Of a stretch of 64,000 nucleotides of DNA, positions 11,337 through 23,400 are shown in pieces. The first letter of the stretch is position 1. Every line of letters begins with the position of its first letter. Position numbers and translations under genes: made by a program. Under the pieces are notes generated by a model. It was not told where the DNA came from, ran no database searches, and worked only from the letters and a program-made list of their open reading frames with translations. This DNA is from Pseudoneurospora amorphoporcata (Eukaryota > Ascomycota > Sordariomycetes > Sordariales > Sordariaceae), in NCBI GenBank assembly GCA_033297205.1, contig MU859256.1, positions 1-64,000 of the forward strand, read 5' to 3'.

Positions 11337-13237
11337 GGTGAAGAGAGTGGTAGGTAGTTTGCGGTAGCAGCTAATGTACAATAGACCGAAGTAGTGAAAG
11401 CTTGATTGTTTGCACAGACAAGTGAGGTGAGGAAAGTGAGAGGTGTTTGATTTGGGAAAGGGAAGAAGCGGAAGCAAGAGTCAGTCAGAAAATGGATGGA
11501 GACTTTGGACACGGCGATGTCAGGACAACACATGGTCAACCGAGGCGGGCCGTCAAAAGTGGATGATGGCCCATGACGCTAGAAAAAGGCCAAAACTGTT
11601 TGATACAACACTAGTAGTGTACTCGGAGATGGTGAAGCTGCTCGAAGCTCATGAGGGTCCTCGATGTGAGTTATGATTTGCTGGGTGCCTGTCCTTCACT
11701 CGAGAGGCACAGGTCAATCCAAGGCAAGCATTCCCAGCAGCAGGGACGGGAGTGCCTTGCCGTTTTGGTGAGGGGCCGCTGCAGCTTCCTATTCGCTGTC
11801 GTGGAACCACTGGGCCTCCAATCGCCGGCAGAGATGGCGGTTTCGTGTGCCCCAGATTGCTGAAGGCGGTTTGTGAGTGGTTGATGAGGGTCAGGCTTCT
11901 TGGGTGCCAGTGAGGGTTGATCAAGCAAAGGCTGGTGAGGGTTGATAGCCGCCCACGATAGAATGGAATCTGCATGGATTGCTCGATGAGAGCGGGGTGT
12001 GGGAGCATTGGGTACGCGAGCCATTCCCGTCCATTCTTGTCCATCTCTTGTCAAAGGGTCTGGAGAATGGGAAGCTCTCGGGAAATGCATGCTGCATCCA
12101 AGGGCCGTGTATCTGAGGTGCATGAAGCATCGTCAGTGTCAGTGTCAGTGTCAGTGTATGTTTGGCAAGTGTCCGTTTGGTTGTTTGCTGGCCCGGCCAC
12201 GTCGTCAACATGTCCACATTGATGAAGCTTCGGGGGAACGGTTCAACAGAGACAAGGGAACAGCTTCATGACCTGGCTTCATCCCGCTCCCATCCGCCCT
12301 GTCCCGACTCGATGGCTGCAGCGGTGGACGCAGTAGGGAAAATGTAGGGGTTGATGGGAGTCCAGTCATGAAGAGACAACAAAGAGTCGAACCTCGCTCT
12401 CGCCTTGGGAAAAGTGAAGAGAATTTTTGGCTTGTTAGTGATGCATGACTCGACGGAAATGGTTGGCTGTGGTTGACTTGTACAGCGTCGCATTGCAGCC
12501 ATTGGCTCTTAAACAATTAATTGTCAGGAACAGAGTCGGCGAAATCGGAATGCCCTCAAGTGCTGGCACCTGTTGACATGCTTCTGGAATCCACGAATCC
12601 AGGTGTCAGAAAGTTTCGTAAGATGGATTGAGTGATGATGCCCGATTGTTAATGCAGGTTCCTTTGATGGCAGAAAAGATGAGGAATACTCGGATAACAG
12701 CTAGTTCTACTTGGTGAATGAGCTGTTAATGGGTTTCACGTTATTAATAGCAATCTGCTAACAGGGAAACACTTGTCAGTCATGGCAGTTTCATTCTTGT
12801 CTGAGGAGAAGCTCTTACCCCACCTCTTTCCTCCCCATGGTGGGGTTGACTCGATCTCCGCTCAGGGTCCCCTGCCAATGCGGTGAAAGGTACCTTGACT
12901 GTGACCCCTTTACGCCCGTGCACCGACCACCCTGATGGCCAACTAACTGAGCAACCCAACTGCCACAAGGAACAACCCCAATCGTCCATCAGGACCCGAC
13001 CGACACGACGCCAACATTTGTGTAGCCGCTGCTATACGCCGTACACCGACACTGCCGACCCAGATACCTCTACACCGAGACCATATACCGAATCCGACTC
13101 CCGTTCCCCAGTTCCGACCACCGACCGACCGACCGACCGGCAACCCGACCACGGCGCGCAGACCTAGTAGCACACACAGACAGACAGAGACACTCCCCGG
13201 CCTGTTGTTCCCCCCTCGAAATGCATCCAGAGTCGCC
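11337..13237. other. divergent intergenic/promoter region
   Basis: This 1.9-kb stretch separates the divergently transcribed lipase and FHIP genes. It contains a short CAGTGT tandem repeat at about 12134-12158 and a (ACCG)n run at about 13120-13140 in the leader just upstream of the FHIP start. No gene is supported within it. Confidence 0.5.
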
Positions 13238-16200
13238 ATGGACTTCTGGTCGCGCCTCATAGCACACACGCTCCCCTCGACGGGCAACTCGCGGAACTGG
13301 AAGGACTTCGCCAAGGATCCCGTCCGCCGACTCCAACGCTTCGAGAGGGAATACGCCCAGCTCCTCCAGGCATGGCGCAACTCGCCCAACATTGTCCACG
13401 ATGACGACGCCGCCGAGCGCATCGAGATCTGTCTCCAGGAGCTCACCAACATGCTCACCGACGAGAACCGCCGCCCGCTGCCCCATCCATGCATCACCTT
13501 CTGCGCCACCAAGCAGATATACATCCCTATAGCCAAGATCTCCACCAGCTCCTCCAGCGAATGGGTCATCAAGGAGGCCGTCCTCTTCTTTGCTACCCTG
13601 ATCGAGAGCGAGGAGGAGGCCTTTGTCGAAAATGACCACTTCTCCGCCAGCCTTACCCACCTGATGGTGCGCATCACCGGCGCCAACGCCATCCGTCTGA
13701 GCGCCGACACCGAAGCCCGCGTCGTCGAGTTGGCCTTCAACATCACCACCAAGATCCGTCTCGATCCCGACATCCTGCCCGCCTGGTTCAAGTCACAGCC
13801 GCAGAACGGAGAGGAGAGACAGCCCCTGGCCGAACACGAGCGGTTCACGGGGAGGACCCAGAAGCAGGACTTCCCTCTCTTCTACCTGCTCATGGACTAC
13901 ATCCACCATGAGGGCAAGGTGGGCGACTTTGCCAGGACCGGTCTGTTGTACATCATCGAGGCCGCGTCTAGCTCCGTCGAGCTGGAGCAGTGGATTGTCG
14001 AGAGTGATCTTTCGACCTTGATGGCCACCGGTTTGGGTGCTCTGTATAGTCAACTGAGCCGCAAGCTCGTCATCGACCATCCGTCCAATGCTCTCCCAGC
14101 CATCCTCGCCCTCTCCGACTACGAACACCCGAAACCCAGTTACGAAGTCATCAGCTCTTGTACTTTCGAGTTCCAATCCCATCTAGACACCTTTCTCTCC
14201 CATCTGTTGTTCTGGCAAGATGTCTTGAACCACTGTCGGTCGGTAGAAGTCAAGTCTTCGTTGCTGGAGCATTTCCAGGTCATCTTTTTGCAGCAACTAC
14301 TGTAAGTCACTTTCGGGCCATGGTAACACCGTTCCGCAACTAACTCTGCAGATACCCATCGCTCCTCGAATCGTCAGACATTGACGGCGGTTCCTCGGTG
14401 GCTGTCTTGACTTATCTCCGTCACATTCTCCAGTCCGTTGAACACCCCGATATGGTCAACCTGATTCTGCACTACCTCCTGGGTCTGCCCGACATTGTAG
14501 GATCCGTCTCGTCCAACTCCCAGGACGGCATAAGTGCCGCTCGAAAGCGCAAGTCTATGGATCTTGCTACCATGATGGCCTCCAAGTCCGAAGCCGCAGC
14601 CGACCCCTTGCTATTCAACCTAGTCGATCTCATCCTCGCCTGTCTCAGGTCGCAAAGCCACCAAACCATCTACGTCACACTACAGCTGGTCTCGGTGATT
14701 CTTAAGAGACATCACCGCTACGCAGTCATCACCCTGCTCTACACCGAAGGTGTGCTGGGCAACTCGTCTTTTAGGACCACGGGTGCCCACGAGCAGGAAG
14801 TCGAGTACCTGATGGGTCTAGCCCAGACCATCGGCGGCGAGGACAACTTCAACGAGATCTACGACAGCGTCATCAAGGACACCATGATCCGCGTCGAGAA
14901 CCACCCCTGCTCCATGAAGTTGATCACGCCCAAAGCCCTAGCCAGCAACCACAAGCAACCCGCCATCCCCGACAGCTTGCCCGGCGCGCCCAGAGACGTC
15001 CGCTCGCACACGTTGCATCCCGACGACCCCCTGCTCACCATTGTCTTGGACCGGCTCGAGACATTCTTCCTCAACCCCGTTGACACCAACCTGTCGTTAA
15101 CCGAAGTCATCTTCGACCTGGCCATCTGCGGCTACATGCATCTAGAGGGCTGGTTCCTGAGGCATCCGACCAATTACACCTACGGCGACGTTGACCACGA
15201 AGCACCAGCCGCCGAACCACCAGCAGACATCGACCCCGAGTCCCCCGAATACGCCGAATACCAACAACTCGTTTCCATGCACCACTGCCGGCGCCGGCCC
15301 CAATGGTCCCGCGACTCCCTCCCCCGCTTGCTCCGCATCTTGCAAACCCTCTGTGACGAAGTCGCCGCCTACCGTGACACAATCCCCCGCTTCAACGACC
15401 TCCTCCAACAACGTCGCGAAGCCTTCCAAACCGCCGACGGTGCCTCAATTCCACCCTCGGTCCCCCCCTCCGTCGTCCCCAGCGCAGCCCCCTCGCGATC
15501 CCGAACCCCCTCAACACTGCAACCACCCGCCCAACTCAACCCCGGTCTATCCGCCCCCGGCGGTAATGCCGCGGCGGCCGAACGCCCAACCTCGGGCTTA
15601 GGTCTCGAGTCCTTCGCCCAGCGCATCTTCTCCGACCTCTCCTCCACCGTATCGGTATCTCCCAATCGCACAACGAACGACTCCCCGCGTCCGCGCTCAA
15701 ACACAACCCGCACCGTCTCGGAGCGAACTAGTTACTTCACCAGCAACGAGGCGCCCCCTCCACTGCCACCTAGGACTCGAACCCCCAGCATGCTGGTCAC
15801 TTCACCGGGAATGGGCGGCTTCGGGCTAGGCGCAAGCGGAAGTGGCCTTGGAGGAGCTAGCGTCCCCGGTGCCGTGGCTAGTGATATCAGCGGCAGTGGA
15901 AAGATGGAGTTGGTCATGAGCCAGGCTCGCGCGTTTCAAGCGGTCGATCAGAGTATCTTGGCGAGGAGGGTGGGGATTCCGGATGTTTCTGGCGCCAAAC
16001 ACGTTGGTGGTGCTGGTGTTGGACTTGATGATGGGCAAACTGAGAGCAAGACTGGAGAGGAGTTGGAGATGGAGGAGGAGAAGAGGAATGGTGAGGAGGA
16101 AGGGGCAGGACTCCTGCCGAGAATGACTGTCCATATACCCCCTCCTAAAGGAGAAGATGGAGGATTGGACGCTTTGGAAGGAGATGAAGATGATGAGGAG

Positions 16201-16623
16201 GCTAAACCGGCTGTTCCTCCCAAGGATGATTTGCCTTCTCATTCTCCTGCCGCCACTTCTACTCCCGCTGCCGCTACTTCTGTTGACGGCACCGGTGAGG
16301 CTGCCACCAGCGAGGCTTCAACAACCGCTGCTGCTGCGCAAAACGATGGAAGCGCAGAACAACCAGACCCCGACCAGGCCGACCAGCGGCCGGCCTCCGA
16401 CGAACAAGCCCAAACCCAAGAAACACAAGCAGCACAGGAAGTTGCCCAAGAAGAAGCCAGGAAAGCAGCCGAAGCGGCACGGGAAGCAGCAGCAGAAGAA
16501 GCCCGCAAAGCCTCAGTCTCGCACGTCCTCACCAACGTCATCATCCTGCAATCCTTCCTCTTTGAGCTGGCCAGCTTGGTGCAAGTTAGGGCGGGCGTGT
16601 TTGAGGAGGTTAGGTTCGTGTAA
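13238..16623 (+). CDS. FHIP-family protein (FTS-Hook-interacting, RAI16-like)
   Basis: Two exons, 13238-14301 and 14352-16623, with a 50-bp intron (GTAAGT donor, CTAAC branch, GCAG acceptor), give about 1111 residues. The ATG chosen begins MDFWSRLIAHTLP, the conserved family start; the open frame extends upstream only through non-ATG codons. The N-terminal roughly 550 residues are helical-repeat-like and match the FHIP/RAI16-like (UPF0518) family, including an ENRRPLPHPCITFC segment and GALYSQLSRKL. A Ser/Pro-rich disordered region follows, then an acidic stretch and an Ala/Glu coiled coil (AEAAREAAAEEARKAS). In Aspergillus the family member works with Hook and an FTS protein to link dynein to early endosomes; the same role is inferred here. 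The low-complexity tail is longer than in animal relatives. Confidence 0.85.
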
Positions 16624-17187
16624 ACTACATGTTATTACCTTACATTGTGCGACAGGTATGCTCGGCGTTAGATAGAACTAGCAGTATATACTATAATGTT
16701 ACCTCGTGGAAAAAGAATTCGCGGGGCTGGAGTGGAATGATTGTATGTGTCGTGGCCGGTGATTCAGGAAAACTGCATTTCTCCATGTCCAAGTAGAAAC
16801 ATGTAACACTGGCTTGATGCTTACCTGTAGCTCTATGCACTGCTCTATGAGCCGCGCCCATCCTCACTCTATTGGCACCCTTCTTGTACCTCCATTGTGA
16901 AAGGACATGTGCGGTGTATTACTACCTAACGCTGACAAACTAAGAAAGTACACGCTCTACGTATATCTGGCTGATACCCTCGGTGTCTTTTCTGCCAGCC
17001 TATCGACCTCTTGCTTGGAGTCCTTAGCCCAGAACTCGACCTACTCGACGACCTTGGGATACACCGCCGTTCAAGTATAAATACCTTCCAAACACATATA
17101 GTTCAGCTTCCCGTTCCATTCCTAAGCCTAGCTGTTCATCCTGTGCCCTAGACCCTTTCACTTCTCAGGATTTCCTCGATTCCATGA
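16624..17187. other. convergent intergenic region
   Basis: This lies between the 3' ends of the FHIP gene (+) and the acidic protein gene (-). No coding sequence or RNA gene is visible. Confidence 0.5.
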
Positions 17188-17862
17188 TCAAGCCCCTTCC
17201 TCGATGTCATCCTCTCCATCAAGCGGCGGCAGCCCAATGATCTGGAGAATTGGATCGGCACCTGCGTCCACACGCCTCTGCCACTCTGCCTGCATCTCCT
17301 CGGACTCCTTCCGGTATTCCTCGCATCGCTTATTTTGTGCCTCCTCCCACAGCTCCAAGGTCTGCCTTGTTTCTTCATCCGTCTCTCCCAGCACCTCGGG
17401 AGGATACATACCATTTTCCATCACCAGCTCGTAAAGCTTCTTCCATGCGTCTTGGCTGAAAATGTCGTGCTCGAAAAGGTTTCTGTTGGTGACGTTTTTG
17501 CCCTGCTTGAATATATCGTTCCAGATTTTTCGAGATTCGTGTGACTTCTGGGCTTCCTTATTCATGATCTCCTGTGCCCGCTCCATCGCTGTGGGCCCAA
17601 TCAAAAGCACGAACTTGGGGTGAAGCCTTTCGAACATATCAAGTCTCGCAACACCAGCGGCGACGATCTCCTTCTCTATGGCGCTGATGACAGATGGGAC
17701 GGGGTACCTTTTCCCCGATGTCGCTACCCATGTATTATTAGGTGGCCATGTGCTTGCTTCACCTGCATCTTGCATTGTCGGCTTCGGGCTCTCGGGGGTT
17801 TTTGGCTCGGCTTGCGTGGATATGGACGCGGACGCTGACGCAGACACAGATAACGCAGACAT
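17188..17862 (-). CDS. unrecognised acidic helical protein
   Basis: From the first in-frame ATG (17862-17860) this frame gives 224 residues and ends EDDIEEGA. After a Ser/Ala-rich start comes a globular-looking part (PVPSVISAIEKEIVAAGV, then LDMFERLHPKFVLLIGP). It is followed by long charged helices rich in Glu, Lys and Trp (IWNDIFKQGKNVTNRN; ELWEEAQNKRCEEYRKE). The frame stays open upstream to about 18000, and protein-like segments further upstream (18254-18155 and a short exon near 18110-18073) suggest the true start may be in upstream exons that I could not join in frame. No signal peptide or membrane segment is visible. I do not recognise a domain and propose no function. Confidence 0.6.
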   Translation of the reverse strand: MSALSVSASASASISTQAEPKTPESPKPTMQDAGEASTWPPNNTWVATSGKRYPVPSVISAIEKEIVAAGVARLDMFERLHPKFVLLIGPTAMERAQEIMNKEAQKSHESRKIWNDIFKQGKNVTNRNLFEHDIFSQDAWKKLYELVMENGMYPPEVLGETDEETRQTLELWEEAQNKRCEEYRKESEEMQAEWQRRVDAGADPILQIIGLPPLDGEDDIEEGA

Positions 17863-18072
17863 TTTGGTTGCGATTTCATGTGGCGATTCTGAGCCTCGGG
17901 TATCGCCATCGTCATGCTCATCAAGTCGTCCCAGGTCGGGATTGGGGGCAGGGGCAGCCTTGATGATTCGGTGCAACGGAGGAGATTGGTGCTGACACTG
18001 GACGGACAAGAGGTCAACATCCGTCGTAAACAAGTGGGGATCATTGGGGTGCACATGTGCATGCTTACCTCA

Positions 18073-18254
18073 AGATAGAGAAGTGGAACGGATCGGGTGG
18101 TATGTACTGAGCCAAAAAAAAGTGAGCAGGAAACGTAGTTGATGCCAAAGCTTACGGTCAGCCAAAGATGGTAAAAGTCTGATTGTTGACAAAGTTGAAG
18201 ATGATGGGCCAAGCGGTCATTGTGGGAGAGACGGGAAGCCCTCAATAAATACAT
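18073..18254 (-). other. possible 5' exons of the acidic protein gene
   Basis: An ATG at 18254 opens a frame with SDFYHLWLT, followed by a good donor (GTAAGC). A plausible acceptor (GGCTCAG) then leads to a short stretch reading YIPPDPFHFSIL, followed by another GTAAGC donor. The two stretches join in frame, but the next candidate acceptor (GTCCAG near 18005) does not restore the downstream frame used at 17862. These may be real exons with an intron boundary I misplaced, or non-coding leader. Confidence 0.3.
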
Positions 18255-19912
18255 GTCCAGTTACGCCCCTCTTCACGTCGTCGTGACTTCCGGCCGTCTG
18301 TCCCGGCCAGTCTCCTTTCCTTTCCGTCCTCAATTGAGTGTCGTGACTTCCGTTCGAGTCGGTGACATCTTACTGTAAACCCAGGGGCGCGGAGGGCACC
18401 TTCCAGATAACGATAAATTCAGGTCCTACCTCCATTCCGTACCATGGCGAGAAGCTGCGTCGACTCCATGGTTCGGAGAAGAGGAAGGGGCAATGGAGGG
18501 GCAAGGAGAAGGAGAAAGATCAGACTTGTAGCACTCAGGTGTAATTTGAGGCTGTGTCGGGGATCCTGTGGCGGAAGTGGTCAACGCGAATCCAGCATCG
18601 TGGACAGGTGGAAAGTGGGTGAGGAAGCAAGTGTAGGGACCTGGTCTCTAGCCAGGGCGAAGGGGTTTAGGAACTTGACGGATTGTTTCTGGATTCGAAT
18701 TTTCATATGCACAACATGTATTCGTAGGCAGGGGGAAGGACAGAAGGTGAAAAAGAAAACAGTATCGCTCGGTGAAGTGGAGGATGGAGAGTTTGTGCAG
18801 CTGGCTGAAGATAATGAGGCTACCCGTTGGGGAGGTTGTCTATCTACACTAATAGCAGGACACCCAGCACGTGTCAAAAGAACAAGTTTTTCCGCCTTTT
18901 GTCTTCCATGTATCCACCGTACTATATCCATGTCCTAACCATCCATAAGCCCCTATGCCGTCTAGAAACTACAAGGTAGTCTGAACACAATACAAATAAG
19001 TCATCACTTCGGCAAACCCATCGCAACCCGTCTAAGCCGACAAGAACACACCGAGAATGACGAACTAAACCAGTGTACAAGGAAGCGAAGCACCCAAGCA
19101 CATCAGGAAGGGCACCCCTTGTCATTAATCATCCACAAGTCACAACACTAACTCTTGCACCCACAACAGCAACCACTTTAACACAAACAACTAATACAAG
19201 CTGCATAAACCCCTTCTGACTCGCTCCCTATGTTCACATTCATAACCATATCAGATGCTGAATTAAGTCTTGAAATGCTTTGGCAAACCCTTTGTGTTCC
19301 CATTATCGTCCAAGGTCCAGTCCAGTCCAGTGGCCCAAGTCATCAGCCCCCGCTCCATCCAGCTGCCTCATCATCCCCTTATCATGTACCAATCGCTTTC
19401 CCCCTCTTCTTCCTCTTACAGATGTATCATGATGTCCCGTGTTCCTCTCTTTCTTTCCCAAACCATTTGTATCAAAACAGTTGTAGTTGCCAAAATCCAT
19501 ATCGCCATATAGAAACAAAACTCCTCCAACGCCATCCGCATGTGTCGCGTTCGATGACCGACCGAGCACGAAGAAGGATATGAAAATCATTGTAACGCCG
19601 TAACCGCTTCGAGGACCAAAAAGCAAGGGCGATTATGCAGCATGCCAAGAAACGGCAGGCAAGAGACAAAGGAAAATGTCGGCAGGTTGTTGCAGGCCAG
19701 ACAGGGTATCAAACAGAGCGCCATGGAAGCGCTCTCTCCGTAGTTGCGGTATCCTCATGATGCGCGTATCGGGCAAATATCCGGACCCAACAAAAGCTGC
19801 TCGACGAGAAGGCGGCACCAACTCATGGCGAGGTTTTTACACCCGACCATAGGGCGTGTCGCTTGACAAAGAACGGTATCATAAACTGAAGGGGTCCCAT
19901 GGACGGCCCAGT
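18255..19912. other. intergenic, no supported gene
   Basis: A 165-codon open frame with an ATG at 18444 (+) is very Arg-rich and unlike its neighbours in composition; I do not accept it as a gene. The rest holds short frames only. The right part should contain the 3' untranslated region of the gene ending at 19913. Confidence 0.4.
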
Positions 19913-20404
19913 TTATCGTTGGTTCTGGCTCTCGCTCTTCCAGATCCCGGCACCGAGCGGCTTGCTGACGCCAAAGCCCACACCAACAGCAACACCAATG
20001 ACGAGCAAGCCGATCATGACCTTGACGATGATGCGGTTGCGTTTGCTCATTTGCGCCATGCAGTTGCAAGTATGACGGTTCATCTTGGCATCCTTCGCCT
20101 TTTGCTTCCAGTGGTCTTGGCCGGGCCAAACCGGGCAATCTGTTGTGCCTCCCTTTGTTGTAGTCTGCTTGATGCAGGGTTCGTTGGTGGCCATGGCTTC
20201 GATGTCGGTCTCGAAGGGGTTGGCACGAGAGCTGTTTGGGGTAGAGACGTCGGATGGGCGTGATAGCGTCATGTTCTTTTCTACCATGGGGGAGAGGCCG
20301 TCGGAAAGTAAGGTATCTCGTGAAGTCTTTGGCTCGAGGTGGGTCGTGGTGGTCTCAAGGTGCAGGCCAGCCTTGTTCCGCTCATGGTCGATGAGGGACG
20401 CCAT
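19913..20404 (-). CDS. C-terminally anchored membrane protein, unrecognised
   Basis: A 163-residue single-exon frame starts at the first ATG (MASLIDHERNKAG); the frame upstream lacks another ATG. The N-terminal 70 residues are polar with several Thr/Ser stretches. Residues 77-115 carry four Cys (EPCIKQ, TDCPVW, HTCNC) in a Lys-rich setting. A single hydrophobic segment at about 125-146 (IGLLVIGVAVGVGFGV) is followed by a short polar tail. That is a type II or tail-anchored topology with the N-terminal part in the cytosol. It has no close match among families I know, though the coherent architecture and clean reading frame support a real gene. The upstream 800 bases probably hold its promoter and a long leader. 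Confidence 0.65.
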   Translation of the reverse strand: MASLIDHERNKAGLHLETTTTHLEPKTSRDTLLSDGLSPMVEKNMTLSRPSDVSTPNSSRANPFETDIEAMATNEPCIKQTTTKGGTTDCPVWPGQDHWKQKAKDAKMNRHTCNCMAQMSKRNRIIVKVMIGLLVIGVAVGVGFGVSKPLGAGIWKSESQNQR

Positions 20405-23400
20405 TTTGAAAGATAGAGTGGGCGGTGGCAAGGGTCAAGTAGACGAGAGGAAGGGCTGGGTGGTCGTTGAGGCCTCCTGGCTGAACGAGTAAAATCTAGT
20501 GGTCGGTTGGATGGGATGTTGGCGATGTTGGAGGTGTGGCGTTGATCGTGTTGTCCGCGAGCGTGATGGGGATATATGATAGCGAAACGTTACCCGAGAT
20601 GGCGATCTGGAAGGAGTCAGCTACACGTCTTCAGCAGAGACGGAAGAGCAAGCACAAATGGGCGACACAGAGGCGGTTCGGTGGGAAGGAGTGACAATGT
20701 TCGTGGTGGGCACGGGTGCGTACAGCAACGGCCATGGTCCATGAATCCATCGGACAGACAGAGTGTGCACAGACAGCAACGAAAGGAAAAAAACGAGACT
20801 CACCAAACAGGTCGTAACGTAGTGGCCGTTTGAATTTCGATTAGCCGAATTAGACGTACACGACTAATATCTCGAGATCTGGTTCGACTCGAATATCGAT
20901 CGACTGGCGTGTAATCAATTGAGAGACGAAAAAAGATTGAAGGATATCCGGCAAAGAATTCCCACGTGTGGTCATAGAGGTAGGAACTGAAGATAGGTTG
21001 GACACGACGAAGGGGAGATGAGAGACAGAAACGAAGACAAGGGAAGGAGGGACAGGGCGCGCGACCTTGGGATTTCCCGTATTTAGATCTGTGGTTGATC
21101 CTGGAGGCAAGGAAGACCGGTTGAGGAGAAAGTTGCACGAGACCAGGCTCACCCCAGCCGAATGAAGTTAGGTTGATAATTGCGGTGAATCCGGGACGGG
21201 GAAGAGAACGGAATGGCGTCGTCGTCAAATGTCGTCGAAACACCTGTTGAAATGATGGGGATGACGACGCCTACCTCTCTCTACGAATTGAATGAAGAAG
21301 GAGGACAACAGAGGAACGAACAAGAGGAAAGGCTAAAAGAGCCAGTGGGGGAGCAGCAATGACAGCAACGGGCAGGTACCCAAGCCGCAGCATCGGTTAC
21401 AAGCAAGGAGGGAAATGAGAAGGGGCAGGGGTACGTACCGGCACACACACAAACAAGCACATTTTAATGTCAATCATCAAGTCACCTCGACTCAAGCGAG
21501 GAAAGAGGCACGCAATTGCAGTCAGGCAGTCTCTCTTTTCCCAGGTCTTTCCCTTCCTCCTTTGCTCCTCCTCCCCTGGTCCGTCGTCCGCGTCGTTCAG
21601 AATCCATTCAATTGGCCTCCTGAAAATGCGGGAGCAGAAGCTTGGCAGGAGCTAGGGCCCAACAGGGGAAAGTTGCAAAGGTGCACCTTCCAAGGAACCG
21701 GGGTCAGGCTGCCAAGCAGCTGCAAAGCAGTCGCGCCAACTCTTGGCTAAAACTGAAGTCTTGGCTGAGCCGTTCGCTTGTGCGCGCAGCCAATGGATTG
21801 ACAGGGATAAGTAGATGTTTTCCGGCGGTTCTAGACCCCATTTATACCCCATTGCCCTTTCCAGTTATACGTCAGCGCTCTGATTGGCCTGCAAGGGTAA
21901 AGTAGTGCACCCCACCCGTTGGTACCTTACTTTAACCTTCTCCGTCGCTTGGTTTTCCCCCTCGAGAGGGGAAAAAAAGGGGCAATTGGGTCTGCCAGTT
22001 CGTTCATCAGGCCAAGACCGACTCGAGCATCTCCAGATGATCGTTGAAGATCATTCCACCCCAACTTGCTCAACACCACAGCGATTGACCGACAAAACCA
22101 CACAACAAAAGCACGCAACCGGCCGTGATGATCTGCTGCTGTGAACGATGTGCCGGCCTGTGAAACAAGTGGCTGCATCGACGGTCGGCGCAGTGCGCGC
22201 AGAGGCCCCAATCTTGTGTTGATATGACGCCCGCATACATAGCAAATTGCAATATTACGATATTCACAGAAAAAGCCCGTGGTTTCGGGCGCACGTGAGC
22301 TTGATATGCGCCACGGCCTTGGATGAAGCTTAATCAAAGCCTCATGGATAAGCCGATACCACCTTCCTCTACATCATAACCGTCTCTCTATCTCCAGGCA
22401 CTGTGGCTAAGTTCAGCTGCACTGATCATCGCCGGTGGACGATCGAGGTTCAGAGCCAAGTTCGACGACAGCTCAGGGCCAGGCCCTCACACACGTGCTC
22501 TCCTCCAACATTTTGGACGTGGTTCTTTTGTTCATGTCGTCCTCTTCCCCTCACTTCCTCTTATCTTCTGATGGGTTCTGGCGTTCTGCGTGTATACGCA
22601 CATACTGTGCCAACGGCATCAACAGCAAGCCCAGGCATGTGGACGAGGGCGGTTCCTTCTTCGGCCCATGTGTCCCAAAGTGGGACTGTATGCCATTCCC
22701 TGAGGATTAAAAACTGCCGTGACTGGTTGTGCCAAGACCCGCTTCTCCTTTTGTTACATGTATACGTATATTCCCTGCAGTTTCTTAACATCTCCACATT
22801 CGTCCGTCAGATCAGTGTTTCTTTCTCTCTCTTCACGTTTCTTTCACATCCGCCGGGATCAAGCTTCATCAAGGCAAGATCCATTGTCTTCATGCTCAGA
22901 TGGCTCCCAGAAGAAAAAAAAATCAAATCCCAACACTTTCAACCCAACAATCCTTCCTTCGCCGGTCATTCACACGGTCAACAAGTACTGTAGGATAGGC
23001 TAAACGGCCCCAACTCCGGGTGCCCCCCTTCGGCTCCGTCCCCGGTCCCACCAAAGTCTGGGGCGGTCTGGACGCGAAGCTACTCCATAAGCTTAATCCT
23101 ACCACTCCCACCGACGCCATTCGGATCCTCTTCGCCACCGTACAGTTTATCGCCCGCAACTCCCACGAGAACCACGCGACCCAGTCCGGCCCAATTGCGG
23201 GGGCTGAGACTCGAATCGCATCCACAGAATGCGGGGAAAAACAAAGCTAGCATGAAGAACTATCGACGGTGGCTGTTGCCGCTAGATAAGATGCATTGCT
23301 CCTTCCTTGTTGCTCAGGTCATCCCTTCTGTTTGACGGCGAAAGATAGACTTTACAGGGTTTGGGATGTGGCCTCTTCCCAAAGTCACGATATCAACACC

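Noticed and set aside
12134..12158. CRISPR-like or regulatory repeat
   Set aside because: A simple CAGTGT tandem repeat in a fungal intergenic region; nothing else in the window resembles a CRISPR array.
18444..18938. 164-codon ATG frame
   Set aside because: Arg-rich composition in purine-rich DNA, no splice or family evidence.
19840..19875. Possible 5S rRNA fragment (a short run resembling a conserved 5S segment)
   Set aside because: Only about ten bases resemble it; the rest of a 5S gene is absent and the site lies just past the end of a coding gene.
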